48,111 nucleotides of DNA from Pseudofrankia coriaricola (GTDB lineage: Bacteria; Actinomycetota; Actinomycetes; Frankiales; Frankiaceae), in the NCBI RefSeq assembly GCF_001854805.1, contig NZ_MBLO01000219.1:6539-54649 (forward strand). Reading direction: 5' to 3'. Within the stretch, counting starts at the first letter, position 1, and the number at the start of each line of letters is the position of its first letter. The notes under the pieces are model-generated. The model made no database searches. It was not told the origin of the DNA and saw nothing but the letters and a program-made list of their open reading frames with translations. The translations under genes and the position numbers were made by a program. This document shows positions 8,349 through 15,681 of the stretch, in pieces.

Positions 8349-8379
8349 ATCGTTCCAGCTCAAGTCAACTTGAGGTCAA
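8349..8379 (-). promoter_or_regulatory. MerR-type promoter with SoxR-box-like operator
   Basis: Read on the minus strand: -35 TTGACC (8379-8374), a 19-bp spacer, and -10 AACGAT (8354-8349). The spacer contains the perfect dyad CTCAAGT-N2-ACTTGAG (8359-8374 with one shared base). The 18-mer CCTCAAGTTGACTTGAGC differs at two positions from the classical SoxR box CCTCAAGTTAACTTGAGG. The over-long spacer with the operator inside is the signature of MerR-family activation by DNA untwisting. It drives the methyltransferase and overlaps the leader of the divergent regulator. Confidence 0.8.
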
Positions 8380-8386
8380 GACGGCG

Positions 8387-8890
8387 GTGAACGTGGACAT
8401 AGCCGAGGTGACGCGACGCTCCGGGCTGCCAGCCTCGACGCTGCGCTTCTACGAGGAGAAGGGGCTGATCGTCTCGGTCGGCCGGCGGGGCCAGCGCCGG
8501 GTCTTCGATCCTGGCGTGCTGGAACGGCTGGCGCTGGTCGCGATGGGCCGCGCCGCCGGCTTCTCCCTCGACGAGATCGCGCTCATGTTCGCGCCAGACG
8601 GGCAGCTGCGCATCGACCGGCGGATGCTCGCGGCCAAGGCGGACGAGCTGGACGGGAAGATCCGCGAGCTGACCGCCATGCGCGACGGCCTGCGGCACGC
8701 CGCGGCCTGTCCCGCGCCGAGCCACCTGGAATGCTCCACCTTCCGCCGCCTGCTGCGCGCGGCGGAGTCGGCCGCCGTTCGCGCCCGGACGCGGCCCGCC
8801 GGTCCGGGTCCGACGCGGTCTTCATCGACCTCGCATCGGCCCCGGGGCGGGGGACCGCGCCTCGGATGCCAGGCCGAGGCGGCCGAGTAG
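8387..8890 (+). CDS. MerR-family transcriptional regulator (SoxR-like, no Fe-S motif)
   Basis: 167 aa. The winged HTH is complete: I-A-E-V-T-R-R-S-G-L-P-A-S-T-L-R-F-Y-E-E-K-G-L-I, then R-R-V-F-D-P-G-V-L-E-R-L and a dimerising coiled coil around D-E-L-D-G-K-I-R-E-L. SoxR's C-x2-C-x-C-x5-C cluster motif is absent; only two cysteines (A-A-C-P-A-P-S-H-L-E-C) are present in the effector end, so the signal is probably not a [2Fe-2S] redox change. GTG at 8387 is chosen for the GAGG ahead of it and the fit to family N termini. Its last 69 bp overlap, tail to tail, the end of the next gene. Confidence 0.88.
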   Translation: MNVDIAEVTRRSGLPASTLRFYEEKGLIVSVGRRGQRRVFDPGVLERLALVAMGRAAGFSLDEIALMFAPDGQLRIDRRMLAAKADELDGKIRELTAMRDGLRHAAACPAPSHLECSTFRRLLRAAESAAVRARTRPAGPGPTRSSSTSHRPRGGGPRLGCQAEAAE

Positions 8891-9658
8891 GCCGAGCAGG
8901 GGAGCCGCCGCCGCGGCGATGGCGGCGAGCTCGTCGGCGTCCGGCGTCCGGGAGGCCGCGCCCAGAACGAGCGTGACACTGTCACCCAGCCGCACGGCCG
9001 GCACGGCGGTCACAGCAGTCACGGCGGTCACGGCGGTCACGGCGCCGGTGTTCGCGCGGTCGGCCCCCGCGTCGTCCACCGTGGCGAGGTCGCCGTTCCC
9101 GGCGGCGCCACAGCTGGCGACGGTGCCAGGCCCGCCATCGGCGCCGAGCCTCTCGGCCGCCCCCGCACCAGCGTCGGCGTCATCCTTCGCGGGCACGGCG
9201 GGCGGTTCGGGGCGGTGCGCGACCGGGCGCGTGGGCGCGCCACGCTTCCAGAACTCAGCGGGCGCCGCCACGGGCGGGACGGCCATAGACGCGCGGACGG
9301 GGCGCGGCGCTCCGACAAGCTCGGCGAGCTGAGGGTCGGACGCGCCGAGCAGCCGCTGCTGGATCTCGGCGAGCGATCGCCCCTCGGACTGAAGCTTCTT
9401 GATCGCGGCGAGTTGGAGCACGTGCCGAGGGCCATAGAGGGCGACGCGGCCACGGGTTGCGACCGGCCGGTCGACCAGGCCGATCGTGGCGTACCAGCGG
9501 ACGGTCCGCTCGGTCGGCAGCTCGCCGACCCGGCCGCTGCTCTGGCCCGCGTAGTTACCCGCGAGCAGCACCGCCACCCGACCGGGGAGCTCCATGAGCG
9601 TCCACGGGCCGGCGTCCGCGTACTCCCCCGCAGCCTCGGCGTCAGGGTCCACAGTCAT
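8822..9658 (-). CDS. MerR-type HTH regulator with long variable C-terminal region
   Basis: 278 aa. Residues about 42-110 form a MerR-like HTH (P-T-E-R-T-V-R-W-Y-A-T-I-G-L-V, then A-L-Y-G-P-R-H-V-L-Q-L-A-A-I-K-K-L-Q-S-E-G-R-S-L-A-E-I-Q-Q). A proline/alanine-rich low-complexity middle with a T-A-V repeat follows, then a short C-terminal helix pair. It diverges from the VIT-vWA gene across a 39-bp inverted repeat that is probably its operator, a pairing that suggests it controls that gene and itself (inference). The ATG at 9656-9658 gives the family-like N terminus. The 3' end overlaps the preceding regulator by 69 bp. Confidence 0.8.
   Translation of the reverse strand: MTVDPDAEAAGEYADAGPWTLMELPGRVAVLLAGNYAGQSSGRVGELPTERTVRWYATIGLVDRPVATRGRVALYGPRHVLQLAAIKKLQSEGRSLAEIQQRLLGASDPQLAELVGAPRPVRASMAVPPVAAPAEFWKRGAPTRPVAHRPEPPAVPAKDDADAGAGAAERLGADGGPGTVASCGAAGNGDLATVDDAGADRANTGAVTAVTAVTAVTAVPAVRLGDSVTLVLGAASRTPDADELAAIAAAAAPLLGLLGRLGLASEARSPAPGPMRGR
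9003..9038. repeat. 9-bp tandem repeat in a coding region (4 copies)
   Basis: ACGGCGGTC-type units at 9003, 9012, 9021 and 9030 (the second copy has two changes). On the minus strand they encode a (Thr-Ala-Val)n tract in the disordered part of the MerR-type protein. Being a multiple of three, copy-number change would keep the frame. Confidence 0.75.
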
Positions 9659-9693
9659 GATCCCTGATCGAAATCCCAGCGCGACCTCATGCG

Positions 9694-9732
9694 GTCATCT
9701 TGACAGTGTCATCGTGACACTGTCAAGATGAC
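9694..9732. promoter_or_regulatory. 39-bp perfect inverted repeat, candidate operator for the MerR/VIT-vWA pair
   Basis: Two 18-bp arms (left 9694-9711, right 9715-9732) are exact reverse complements around a TCG centre. Each arm itself contains the smaller dyad TGACA-N-TGTCA. TTGACA hexamers occur on both strands (plus 9700-9705; mirror image on minus 9726-9721) and could serve as divergent -35 boxes. It lies 35 bp from the regulator's start and 67 bp from the VIT-vWA start. Confidence 0.75.
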
Positions 9733-9799
9733 GAGGCGCGCCAGGGAACGCCGCTCACGGGTCGAGCGGGCGAGGACAGGCGGCAGAGGAAGGGGAACG

Positions 9800-12481
9800 G
9801 TGAGCACCGACCTCGAACGGATCAGCACCGTCGGCATGGTCGACCTGATCGAGCCGGAGCCACCGGCCCAGGCGGACGCGCCGCGACGGGACAACGAGGA
9901 GGACGGCCTCGGCTGCCTGCGAACGGGACGCGGCAACCTGCCGCTCGACGCGATCGACGTCCAGGCCGCGGTCACCGGCCTCGCGTCGACCATCACCCTC
10001 AGTCAGGGCTTTCACAACCCGTACGACGAGCCGCTCGAGGCCACCTACATCTTCCCGCTGCCGCCGCGGGCCGCCGTCACCGCGCTGCGGATGGAGGCGG
10101 ACGGCCGGGTGGTCGAGGCCGAGCTCAAGGAACGCGGCCAGGCGCGGGCGGACTACGACACCGCGATCACCCAGGGCAAGCGCGCGTCGATCGCCGAGGA
10201 GGAGCGCCCCGGCGTCTTCACCATGCGGGTCGGCAACATCCTGCCCGGCGAGCGCGTCACCGTCCGCCTGACGCTGGCCGGCGAGCTGCCCTATGAGGAC
10301 GGCGCCGCGACCTTTCGCTTCCCCCTGGTCGTCGCTCCTCGCTACATCCCCGGCGCTCCGCTCGCGGGCGGACGGGTCGGCGACGGGGTCGCGGCCGACA
10401 CCGACGCCGTACCGGACGCGTCCCGCATCAGCCCACCGGTGCTGCTGCCGGGCTTCCCGAACCCGGTGCGCCTGTCGGTGGACGTCGACGTCGACCCGGC
10501 CGGCCTGCCGCTGGCCGCCGTCGACGCCAGCCTGCACTCGGTCATCACCGAGCGGCGTACGGACGGCCTCCGTGTCCGGCTGGAGCCGGGCGACAGGGCC
10601 GACCGGGACTTCCTGCTGCGCCTCACGTTCGACGCGGACGAGGCGGTCAGCACGTCGCTGTCGGTGCGGTCCGACGAGCCGGCCGCGAGCGGCCAAGCCG
10701 CCACCGACCACGAGGCGGGCGGCAAAGCAGCCAGCGGGACGTTCGCGCTCACGATCCTGCCGCCGGCCGGTACCACTCGGGCCCGGGACCGGGACCTGGT
10801 GCTCGTCCTCGACCGGTCCGGCTCGATGGGCGGCTGGAAGATGATCGCGGCGCGCCGTGCCGCCGGCCGGATCGTCGACACCCTCCGCGGCGGCGACCGC
10901 TTCGCGGTTCTCGCCTTCGACCACCAGGTCGAGACTCCGCCCGCCCTCCCCCGAGGGCTCGCGCCGGCCAGCGACCGCGCCCGGTTCCGGGCCGTCGAGT
11001 TCCTCGCCACCCTGGAGGCCCGCGGCGGGACGGACATGCTGGAGCCCCTGCGGCAGGCCGCCGCCCTGCTCGGCCCGCGGGCCGAGGCGCCCGAGCGCGA
11101 CCGGGTCATCGTGCTGGTCACCGACGGTCAGGTCGGCAACGAGGACCAGCTGCTGCGCGAGCTCGCCACCGGCCTCGCCGGGGCGCGGGTCCACACCGTC
11201 GGCATCGACCGGGCGGTGAACGAGGCGTTCCTGCGCCGGCTGTCCGGCCCGACCGGCCGCTGCGAGCTGGTCGAGTCCGAGGACCGGCTGGACGACGCGA
11301 TGCGCCACATCCACCACCGCATCGACGCGCCCGTCGTCACCGGCCTGCGGCTGCTCCCGGCGGGGCCGGCGGACCTGGCCGTCGACACCGACTCGCTGAC
11401 CCCGACGCCGCTGCCTGACCTGTTCGCCGGCGCCCCGGTGGTCATCCGGGGCAGGTTCACCGGCCAGCCGACGGGCACGATCGCCTTCACGGGCCAGGCC
11501 GACACCGACGCGCCGTGGCGGGCGTCGGTCACGGCGACGGCAAGCGGCAATCCGGCCCTGACGGCCCTGTGGGCACGGGCGCGCATCCGGGATCTGGAGG
11601 ACGCATATGTGGCCGGCCCGTCGGGCCGAGGCGGTCACGACGGCCTGGAGAGGCGCATCGTCGAGACGTCGCTGCGCTACCGCGTGCTGTCCCGCTTCAC
11701 CGCGTTCGTCGCCGTCGACCAGCGCGTCGTCAACGAGGGCGGCACGGTCCGCCGGGTGACGCAGCCCGTCGACCTCCCCAGTGGCTGGTCCGACGAGGCT
11801 CTGGCCGTCGGCGGGCCGCCCAGCGCGCCGCTGTTCGCCGGCAGCGCCGTCGCCGCCAGTTTTGCCGCGCCCGCCGGGCCACCGCCCCCGATGTACCAGC
11901 CGATGCCCCCGTCGATCGTTCCTCCCGCGCCGGCCGGGCCGGCGCCCATCCAAGCGCGGCGGGGCGCCCCGGCGGGCCCGGACGACCTCGACGTGCCCGA
12001 CTTCCTCACCGGCGGAATCTCGGGCCCACGAGCCGCCCCGCGGCCCGGCCGCGGGACAGGCCGTGGCCGGCAGAAGGCCAAACTGACCACCGCTGCCGGA
12101 CCGTCTGGCGCCGGTGTCGACCCGGATGCCGGCACGCTCTCCGCGTTCGTCGCCGCCGAGCTGGCGGTGCTGTCCACGAGCGCCGGGCCCTCGCCTCGTC
12201 CCGGGGCGGCCGACCTGGCCGCGCTCGCCGGCCGCATCCGTGCGGCGCTGCCCGCGTGGCGACGGGCCGGCGAGCACGAGGCCGCATGCGCGGCGCTGGA
12301 GAGGCTCGCCAGCCAGCTCGCCGCCGCGTCCCCGGACCTGTCGGACGCGGCCCGGCTCTGGGAGCACGCCCGCGCGACCCTGGAGGCCATCCGCGACGGA
12401 CGCGCCGACCAGCTCACCGGCGACCGCCCGGTGACGGGCGACCCGACGCGCAGGTCACGGACCGCGTTCTGGAGGCGCTGA
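9800..12481 (+). CDS. VIT domain and von Willebrand factor A domain protein
   Basis: 893 aa. The VIT (vault/inter-alpha-trypsin) domain spans residues about 40-170, with Y-I-F-P-L-P-P and G-E-R-V-T-V. The vWA domain spans about 332-505 and has a complete MIDAS: D338-R-S-G-S342, G-G-T-D and V-T-D-G. A long Pro/Ala-rich linker and a helical C-terminal segment follow. Such proteins bind Mg2+-dependent protein partners; the bacterial role is largely unknown. No signal peptide is visible, so it is probably cytoplasmic. GTG at 9800 is preferred because AGGGGA lies 5-9 nt ahead; an upstream in-frame ATG at 9728 lies inside the operator. Divergent from and probably controlled by the MerR-type gene. 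Confidence 0.88.
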   Translation: MSTDLERISTVGMVDLIEPEPPAQADAPRRDNEEDGLGCLRTGRGNLPLDAIDVQAAVTGLASTITLSQGFHNPYDEPLEATYIFPLPPRAAVTALRMEADGRVVEAELKERGQARADYDTAITQGKRASIAEEERPGVFTMRVGNILPGERVTVRLTLAGELPYEDGAATFRFPLVVAPRYIPGAPLAGGRVGDGVAADTDAVPDASRISPPVLLPGFPNPVRLSVDVDVDPAGLPLAAVDASLHSVITERRTDGLRVRLEPGDRADRDFLLRLTFDADEAVSTSLSVRSDEPAASGQAATDHEAGGKAASGTFALTILPPAGTTRARDRDLVLVLDRSGSMGGWKMIAARRAAGRIVDTLRGGDRFAVLAFDHQVETPPALPRGLAPASDRARFRAVEFLATLEARGGTDMLEPLRQAAALLGPRAEAPERDRVIVLVTDGQVGNEDQLLRELATGLAGARVHTVGIDRAVNEAFLRRLSGPTGRCELVESEDRLDDAMRHIHHRIDAPVVTGLRLLPAGPADLAVDTDSLTPTPLPDLFAGAPVVIRGRFTGQPTGTIAFTGQADTDAPWRASVTATASGNPALTALWARARIRDLEDAYVAGPSGRGGHDGLERRIVETSLRYRVLSRFTAFVAVDQRVVNEGGTVRRVTQPVDLPSGWSDEALAVGGPPSAPLFAGSAVAASFAAPAGPPPPMYQPMPPSIVPPAPAGPAPIQARRGAPAGPDDLDVPDFLTGGISGPRAAPRPGRGTGRGRQKAKLTTAAGPSGAGVDPDAGTLSAFVAAELAVLSTSAGPSPRPGAADLAALAGRIRAALPAWRRAGEHEAACAALERLASQLAAASPDLSDAARLWEHARATLEAIRDGRADQLTGDRPVTGDPTRRSRTAFWRR

Positions 12482-12494
12482 CCCGCCGTCAGCG
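12476..12494. terminator. short inverted repeat between convergent genes
   Basis: CGCTGAC - 5-nt loop - GTCAGCG, overlapping the VIT-vWA stop codon. Convergent with the SnoaL-like gene that ends at 12503; it may terminate in both directions. No T-tract. Confidence 0.45.
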
Positions 12495-12502
12495 GGCCGC
12501 CA

Positions 12503-13006
12503 CTACTGCGCCGTCAGGAGGGACAGCAGGAGGTGGGTGTCCTGCTGGAAGACGCGGATCTCGCGGATGGTGCCGCCGAGGACGGTGAACACCTCGATGA
12601 CGTCGACCGTCGCCGAGCGGCCAGTCGCCTTCGCCGTCCAGGTCTGGGTCGTGAGCTGGACGGCGCGGGTGGCGTCGCCGAAGACCAGCGGGTTGGTGAT
12701 CGTGCGGTCCCAGTGGCGGCCCGCCTCGGCGTTCATCGCCGCCATGCCGGCCGGGCCTTCGTGCCAGCCGCCGTGCGGCAGCGATTCCGGCTGCTGGACC
12801 CGGATCTCCGGGTACATCAACGTGAACGCGCCCTCAACGTCGCCGGACTGGAAGCGGCGCGCCATCTCGGTCACCACCGTGGCCGCGTCCGCCGCGGACA
12901 CATCGACGCGCTCGGGCTCGGGCTCGGGCTCGTCAGTCAGCAACGGGGTAGTCGGCAACGGGGTGCCGGCGGGATCGGCGGAGCCGGCAGGAGAGGTCTG
13001 GCTCAT
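12503..13006 (-). CDS. SnoaL-like / nuclear transport factor 2-fold protein
   Basis: 167 aa. After a Pro/Glu-rich N-terminal tail, residues about 45-160 read like a SnoaL-like alpha+beta barrel: M-A-R-R-F-Q-S-G-D-V-E-G-A-F-T-L, then a W-x-x-G-P-A-G-M-A-A segment and strands ending V-I-E-V-F-T-V-L-G-G-T-I-R-E-I-R-V-F. The fold is used for ketosteroid-isomerase-like reactions and as small subunits of ring-hydroxylating oxygenases. Its ATG overlaps the Rieske oxygenase stop by 4 nt, so it may be the partner or beta-like subunit of that enzyme (inference). ATG at 13006 is chosen for this coupling; the open frame upstream lies inside the oxygenase. Confidence 0.82.
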   Translation of the reverse strand: MSQTSPAGSADPAGTPLPTTPLLTDEPEPEPERVDVSAADAATVVTEMARRFQSGDVEGAFTLMYPEIRVQQPESLPHGGWHEGPAGMAAMNAEAGRHWDRTITNPLVFGDATRAVQLTTQTWTAKATGRSATVDVIEVFTVLGGTIREIRVFQQDTHLLLSLLTAQ

Positions 13007-14184
13007 GCCGACCCCGCCCCGGCGGCGTGACGGGCGCGGTAGGCCTCGAGTGCCGCCTCGAACCCGCGGTGCAGGTGCTGCGGGGCCGGCTCGTTGCGGC
13101 CGAACACGACCGTGTCGAGCAGGCCGAGGCGCACGCCCGGCTCGGTGCGGCCGGCCACCCAGAAGTCCTCGCCGTCGACGACGGTCTCGCAGATCCACGG
13201 CGCCATGTCGACGGCCTTCGACCGCTCCTCGTCCGTCAGGCCGGGACGCAGGTAGGAGGTGTGCACGACCTCGGAGCTGCTCTCGTCGACCGGGAGGATC
13301 TGCCACAGCTCGACGTGCCGGGCGTCGAAGGTGAGGCTGACGTTGGGGAACAGCGCGTACTGGTAGCTGAAGTGCCGGCCGACGTCGCCCCAGTCGGCCT
13401 CGGGGCGCTCGCGCAGCTCGACGATCGACTTCAGCGCGGAGCTGTTGCGCAGGTGCGGGCCGAACGGGTCGAACGTCAGCACACCGCCGACGGCGTAGGT
13501 GGCGAGCGTGGTCTTGTGCAGGTAGTTGAAGTGGTAGTTCTCCCGGAAGGTGTCCAGGGTGACCTTCCAGTTGCCGCCCACCTTGTGCACGTGCGGCTCG
13601 CTGTGGGGTTCCCAGTCGGCGAAGTCGAGCAGGGCCAGCTCGCCGGCCAGCTCCGGGCCGAGGTATTCGTCGATGTCGACCGCCGGGCCGGGCCGCAGCC
13701 GGCCGACGATGAGCCCGTAGCCCTCGGTGACCTCGAGCGGGATCAGCCCCTTGCGGCTCTTGTCCAGCCCGGTGAAGCCGTCGGGCACCGGCATGCGGCC
13801 GAGCTTCCCGTCCAGGCCGTACGTCCAGGCGTGGAACGGGCAGGTCAGCCGGATGGCCTCCCCGGCGCCGTCGGCGAGACGCACCCCGCGGTGGCGGCAG
13901 GCGTTGAGGAACGCGTGCACCTGGCCGTCGCCATCTCTGGTCAGCAACACCGGGGTGCCGAGCAGGTCGACCGCCCGGTAGGTCTCCGGCTCCGGCAGCG
14001 CGCCCGAAAGGCAGAGCACGAGAGGCTGGTCGAGGAACAGCGCCTCAATCTCCTCTGCCTGCCGCTCGGCCGAGTAAATGTCGGTCGGCAGTTCCATGAC
14101 GTCATCGGCCATGTCCGTCGTGCGGTTGTCGATGTGATCGAGCAACCGGCGCGCGAGGCTGCGTTCGAGTGCTTCCCTGTCCAC
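13003..14184 (-). CDS. Rieske non-haem iron oxygenase, large subunit
   Basis: 393 aa. The Rieske cluster ligands are C96-R-H98 and C115-P-F-H118. The mononuclear iron site is E-N-Y-H218-x4-H223, with an acidic third ligand expected in D-G-E-D-F-W. This is the ring-hydroxylating dioxygenase/demethylase family, which uses NAD(P)H via a reductase to hydroxylate aromatic or other substrates. No reductase or ferredoxin gene is adjacent, so electron supply must come from elsewhere. The start is GTG at 14184 with AGGA about 10 nt ahead. It is followed by the translationally coupled SnoaL-like gene. Confidence 0.93.
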   Translation of the reverse strand: MDREALERSLARRLLDHIDNRTTDMADDVMELPTDIYSAERQAEEIEALFLDQPLVLCLSGALPEPETYRAVDLLGTPVLLTRDGDGQVHAFLNACRHRGVRLADGAGEAIRLTCPFHAWTYGLDGKLGRMPVPDGFTGLDKSRKGLIPLEVTEGYGLIVGRLRPGPAVDIDEYLGPELAGELALLDFADWEPHSEPHVHKVGGNWKVTLDTFRENYHFNYLHKTTLATYAVGGVLTFDPFGPHLRNSSALKSIVELRERPEADWGDVGRHFSYQYALFPNVSLTFDARHVELWQILPVDESSSEVVHTSYLRPGLTDEERSKAVDMAPWICETVVDGEDFWVAGRTEPGVRLGLLDTVVFGRNEPAPQHLHRGFEAALEAYRARHAAGAGSA

Positions 14185-14274
14185 CGCCAGTCCTTCCTGT
14201 TCGGTTCGCCCCGACCGCGTGCCCCCGGCCAGGCCCCAGGCCCCAGGCCCGGGGCAGGCCCGCTATACGGCGGT

Positions 14275-14320
14275 GCCGGGCCGCGCCGCCGGACGTGATG
14301 TCACGGCGGCGCGGCCCGGC
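14275..14320 (-). terminator. strong hairpin downstream of the solute-binding protein gene
   Basis: Perfect 16-bp arms (14275-14290 and 14305-14320), with a further CGTGA/TCACG pairing inside the loop. It lies 21 bp after the stop of the solute-binding gene and before the Rieske gene, so it separates the two transcription units. There is no T-tract, as is usual in high-GC actinobacteria. Confidence 0.75.
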
Positions 14321-14341
14321 GCGTCGTGCCGGAGCTCGCGG

Positions 14342-15592
14342 CTACTGCTGCGGCTTACCCACAACGAACGGCTTCTCGACAGTGACGACGAGCTTGCCGT
14401 CCTTGATCTCGCCTTGCGACGCCGACTGGTTCTTCACCCGCGGGATGCCCTGGACGCCCGGGGAAGTGAAGTCGATCGGCGCGGTCGCGCCCTGCGTGTC
14501 GAGCGCGGTCTGCTTGTCCAGGTACTCCCGGATCTTCACGGCGTCGACGACGCCGACCTTGGGGATGATGTCCGCGAGCAGCTTGACGCTGAGCCAGGCG
14601 TTGATCGCGGTGTCACCGATGGTGTTGGTGATCCCACCGACCTGCTTGGCGTACTTCTGGACGTCGTCGTTGAACGCGCTGATGGCGCCCTCACCGAAGG
14701 ACAGGACGACCAGGTTCGGCTGGTTGAGGTTCGTGACGGTCTCGACGACCTGCGGCGTGAGCACGATGCTCGGCAGCGCCCACGTCAGCTTGGTGAGGCC
14801 GATCTGGTTGCAGGTCTGGATCAGCGGGGCGAGCTGGCGGGGGTTGATCGCGGGGACCGCGGTGTCCGCGCCGCTCTGCTTGATCTGCAGGCAGGTCGGC
14901 TGGAAGTCGGTGGCCGTCAGGCCCAGCTTGATCTGGTCGACCGTGACCGACGGCGGGTAGTAGCTGGCGGAGACCTTCGCCGACGACTGCGCGATGGCCG
15001 AGTCAGCAGAGATGTAGGCGACGCGCTTCGTGCTGGCCGGCAGCATCTGCGGCAGGATCCGGAAGGACACCAGGACCGGCTCGATGACGTAGACCCGCGG
15101 GTTCTGCAGGGACGCCGACGCGGCGCCGAGGCTCGCCCAGGAGATCGTGTTGGCCGTGTCCAGCGTCGGGAGCAGGCTCGGCTCCATCGTGCCGTCGTCA
15201 CCGGCCATCATGAGGACCTTGTCCTCGACCAACAGCTTCTGGGCGCACACCGAGGCGCCCTGCGGCGTGTTGTGATCGTCGCAGACGTCGATCTCGACCG
15301 GCCGGCCCAGGATCCCGCCGTTCGCGTTGACCGACGCCGCCGCGATCTTCGCGGCCTGCGCGACCCACGGCTGGGACACCGCGTCGGTCTGGATCCCGGT
15401 CATGAGCCCCAGCTTGATCGGGGCGCCGGTGGGCTTGGGCGCGGTGGCGGCGCCGGCGTCGGGCTTGTCCGAGTCCGACGAGCCGCCGCAGGCCGCGACG
15501 AGGAGCGTCACGCCTAAGAGCGCCGCCACTAACTGCTTGCGGGGTAAGCGCACCTGGGGTCTTCCAGCCGAGCTCGGCTGAATTGCTGGCAT
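14342..15592 (-). CDS. ABC transporter substrate-binding lipoprotein (Peripla_BP_6, branched-chain amino acid type)
   Basis: 416 aa. The N terminus has basic residues, a hydrophobic core and the lipobox L-V-A-A-C (Cys about residue 35), then a Gly/Ser/Asp linker. The mature part shows the Liv-type solute-binding fold: I-K-L-G-L-M-T-G at its start, then N-A-N-G-G-I-L-G-R-P-V-E. It is anchored outside the membrane and should deliver a substrate to a LivHMGF-type importer. The fused LivHMG gene at 24974 is the only such permease in the window, but linkage is unproven. GGAG precedes the ATG at 15592. It lies 89 bp after the amidohydrolase, so the two may be one transcript. Confidence 0.92.
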   Translation of the reverse strand: MPAIQPSSAGRPQVRLPRKQLVAALLGVTLLVAACGGSSDSDKPDAGAATAPKPTGAPIKLGLMTGIQTDAVSQPWVAQAAKIAAASVNANGGILGRPVEIDVCDDHNTPQGASVCAQKLLVEDKVLMMAGDDGTMEPSLLPTLDTANTISWASLGAASASLQNPRVYVIEPVLVSFRILPQMLPASTKRVAYISADSAIAQSSAKVSASYYPPSVTVDQIKLGLTATDFQPTCLQIKQSGADTAVPAINPRQLAPLIQTCNQIGLTKLTWALPSIVLTPQVVETVTNLNQPNLVVLSFGEGAISAFNDDVQKYAKQVGGITNTIGDTAINAWLSVKLLADIIPKVGVVDAVKIREYLDKQTALDTQGATAPIDFTSPGVQGIPRVKNQSASQGEIKDGKLVVTVEKPFVVGKPQQ

Positions 15593-15681
15593 TTTCGTTT
15601 CTCCGTATCGTAGAACGCGACAAAGGGAGCCGGCCGGTCGAGATGCCGACCGGCCGGCCATGACTGTCGACCGGGTGAGCG

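Noticed and set aside
9003-9038. 9-bp repeats considered as a regulatory iteron
   Set aside because: They lie within a coding region and simply encode a Thr-Ala-Val tract.
9755-12367. 870-codon open frame on the minus strand opposite the VIT-vWA gene
   Set aside because: No family motifs and a composition expected from the antisense of a GC-rich gene; the plus-strand gene has clear VIT and MIDAS motifs.
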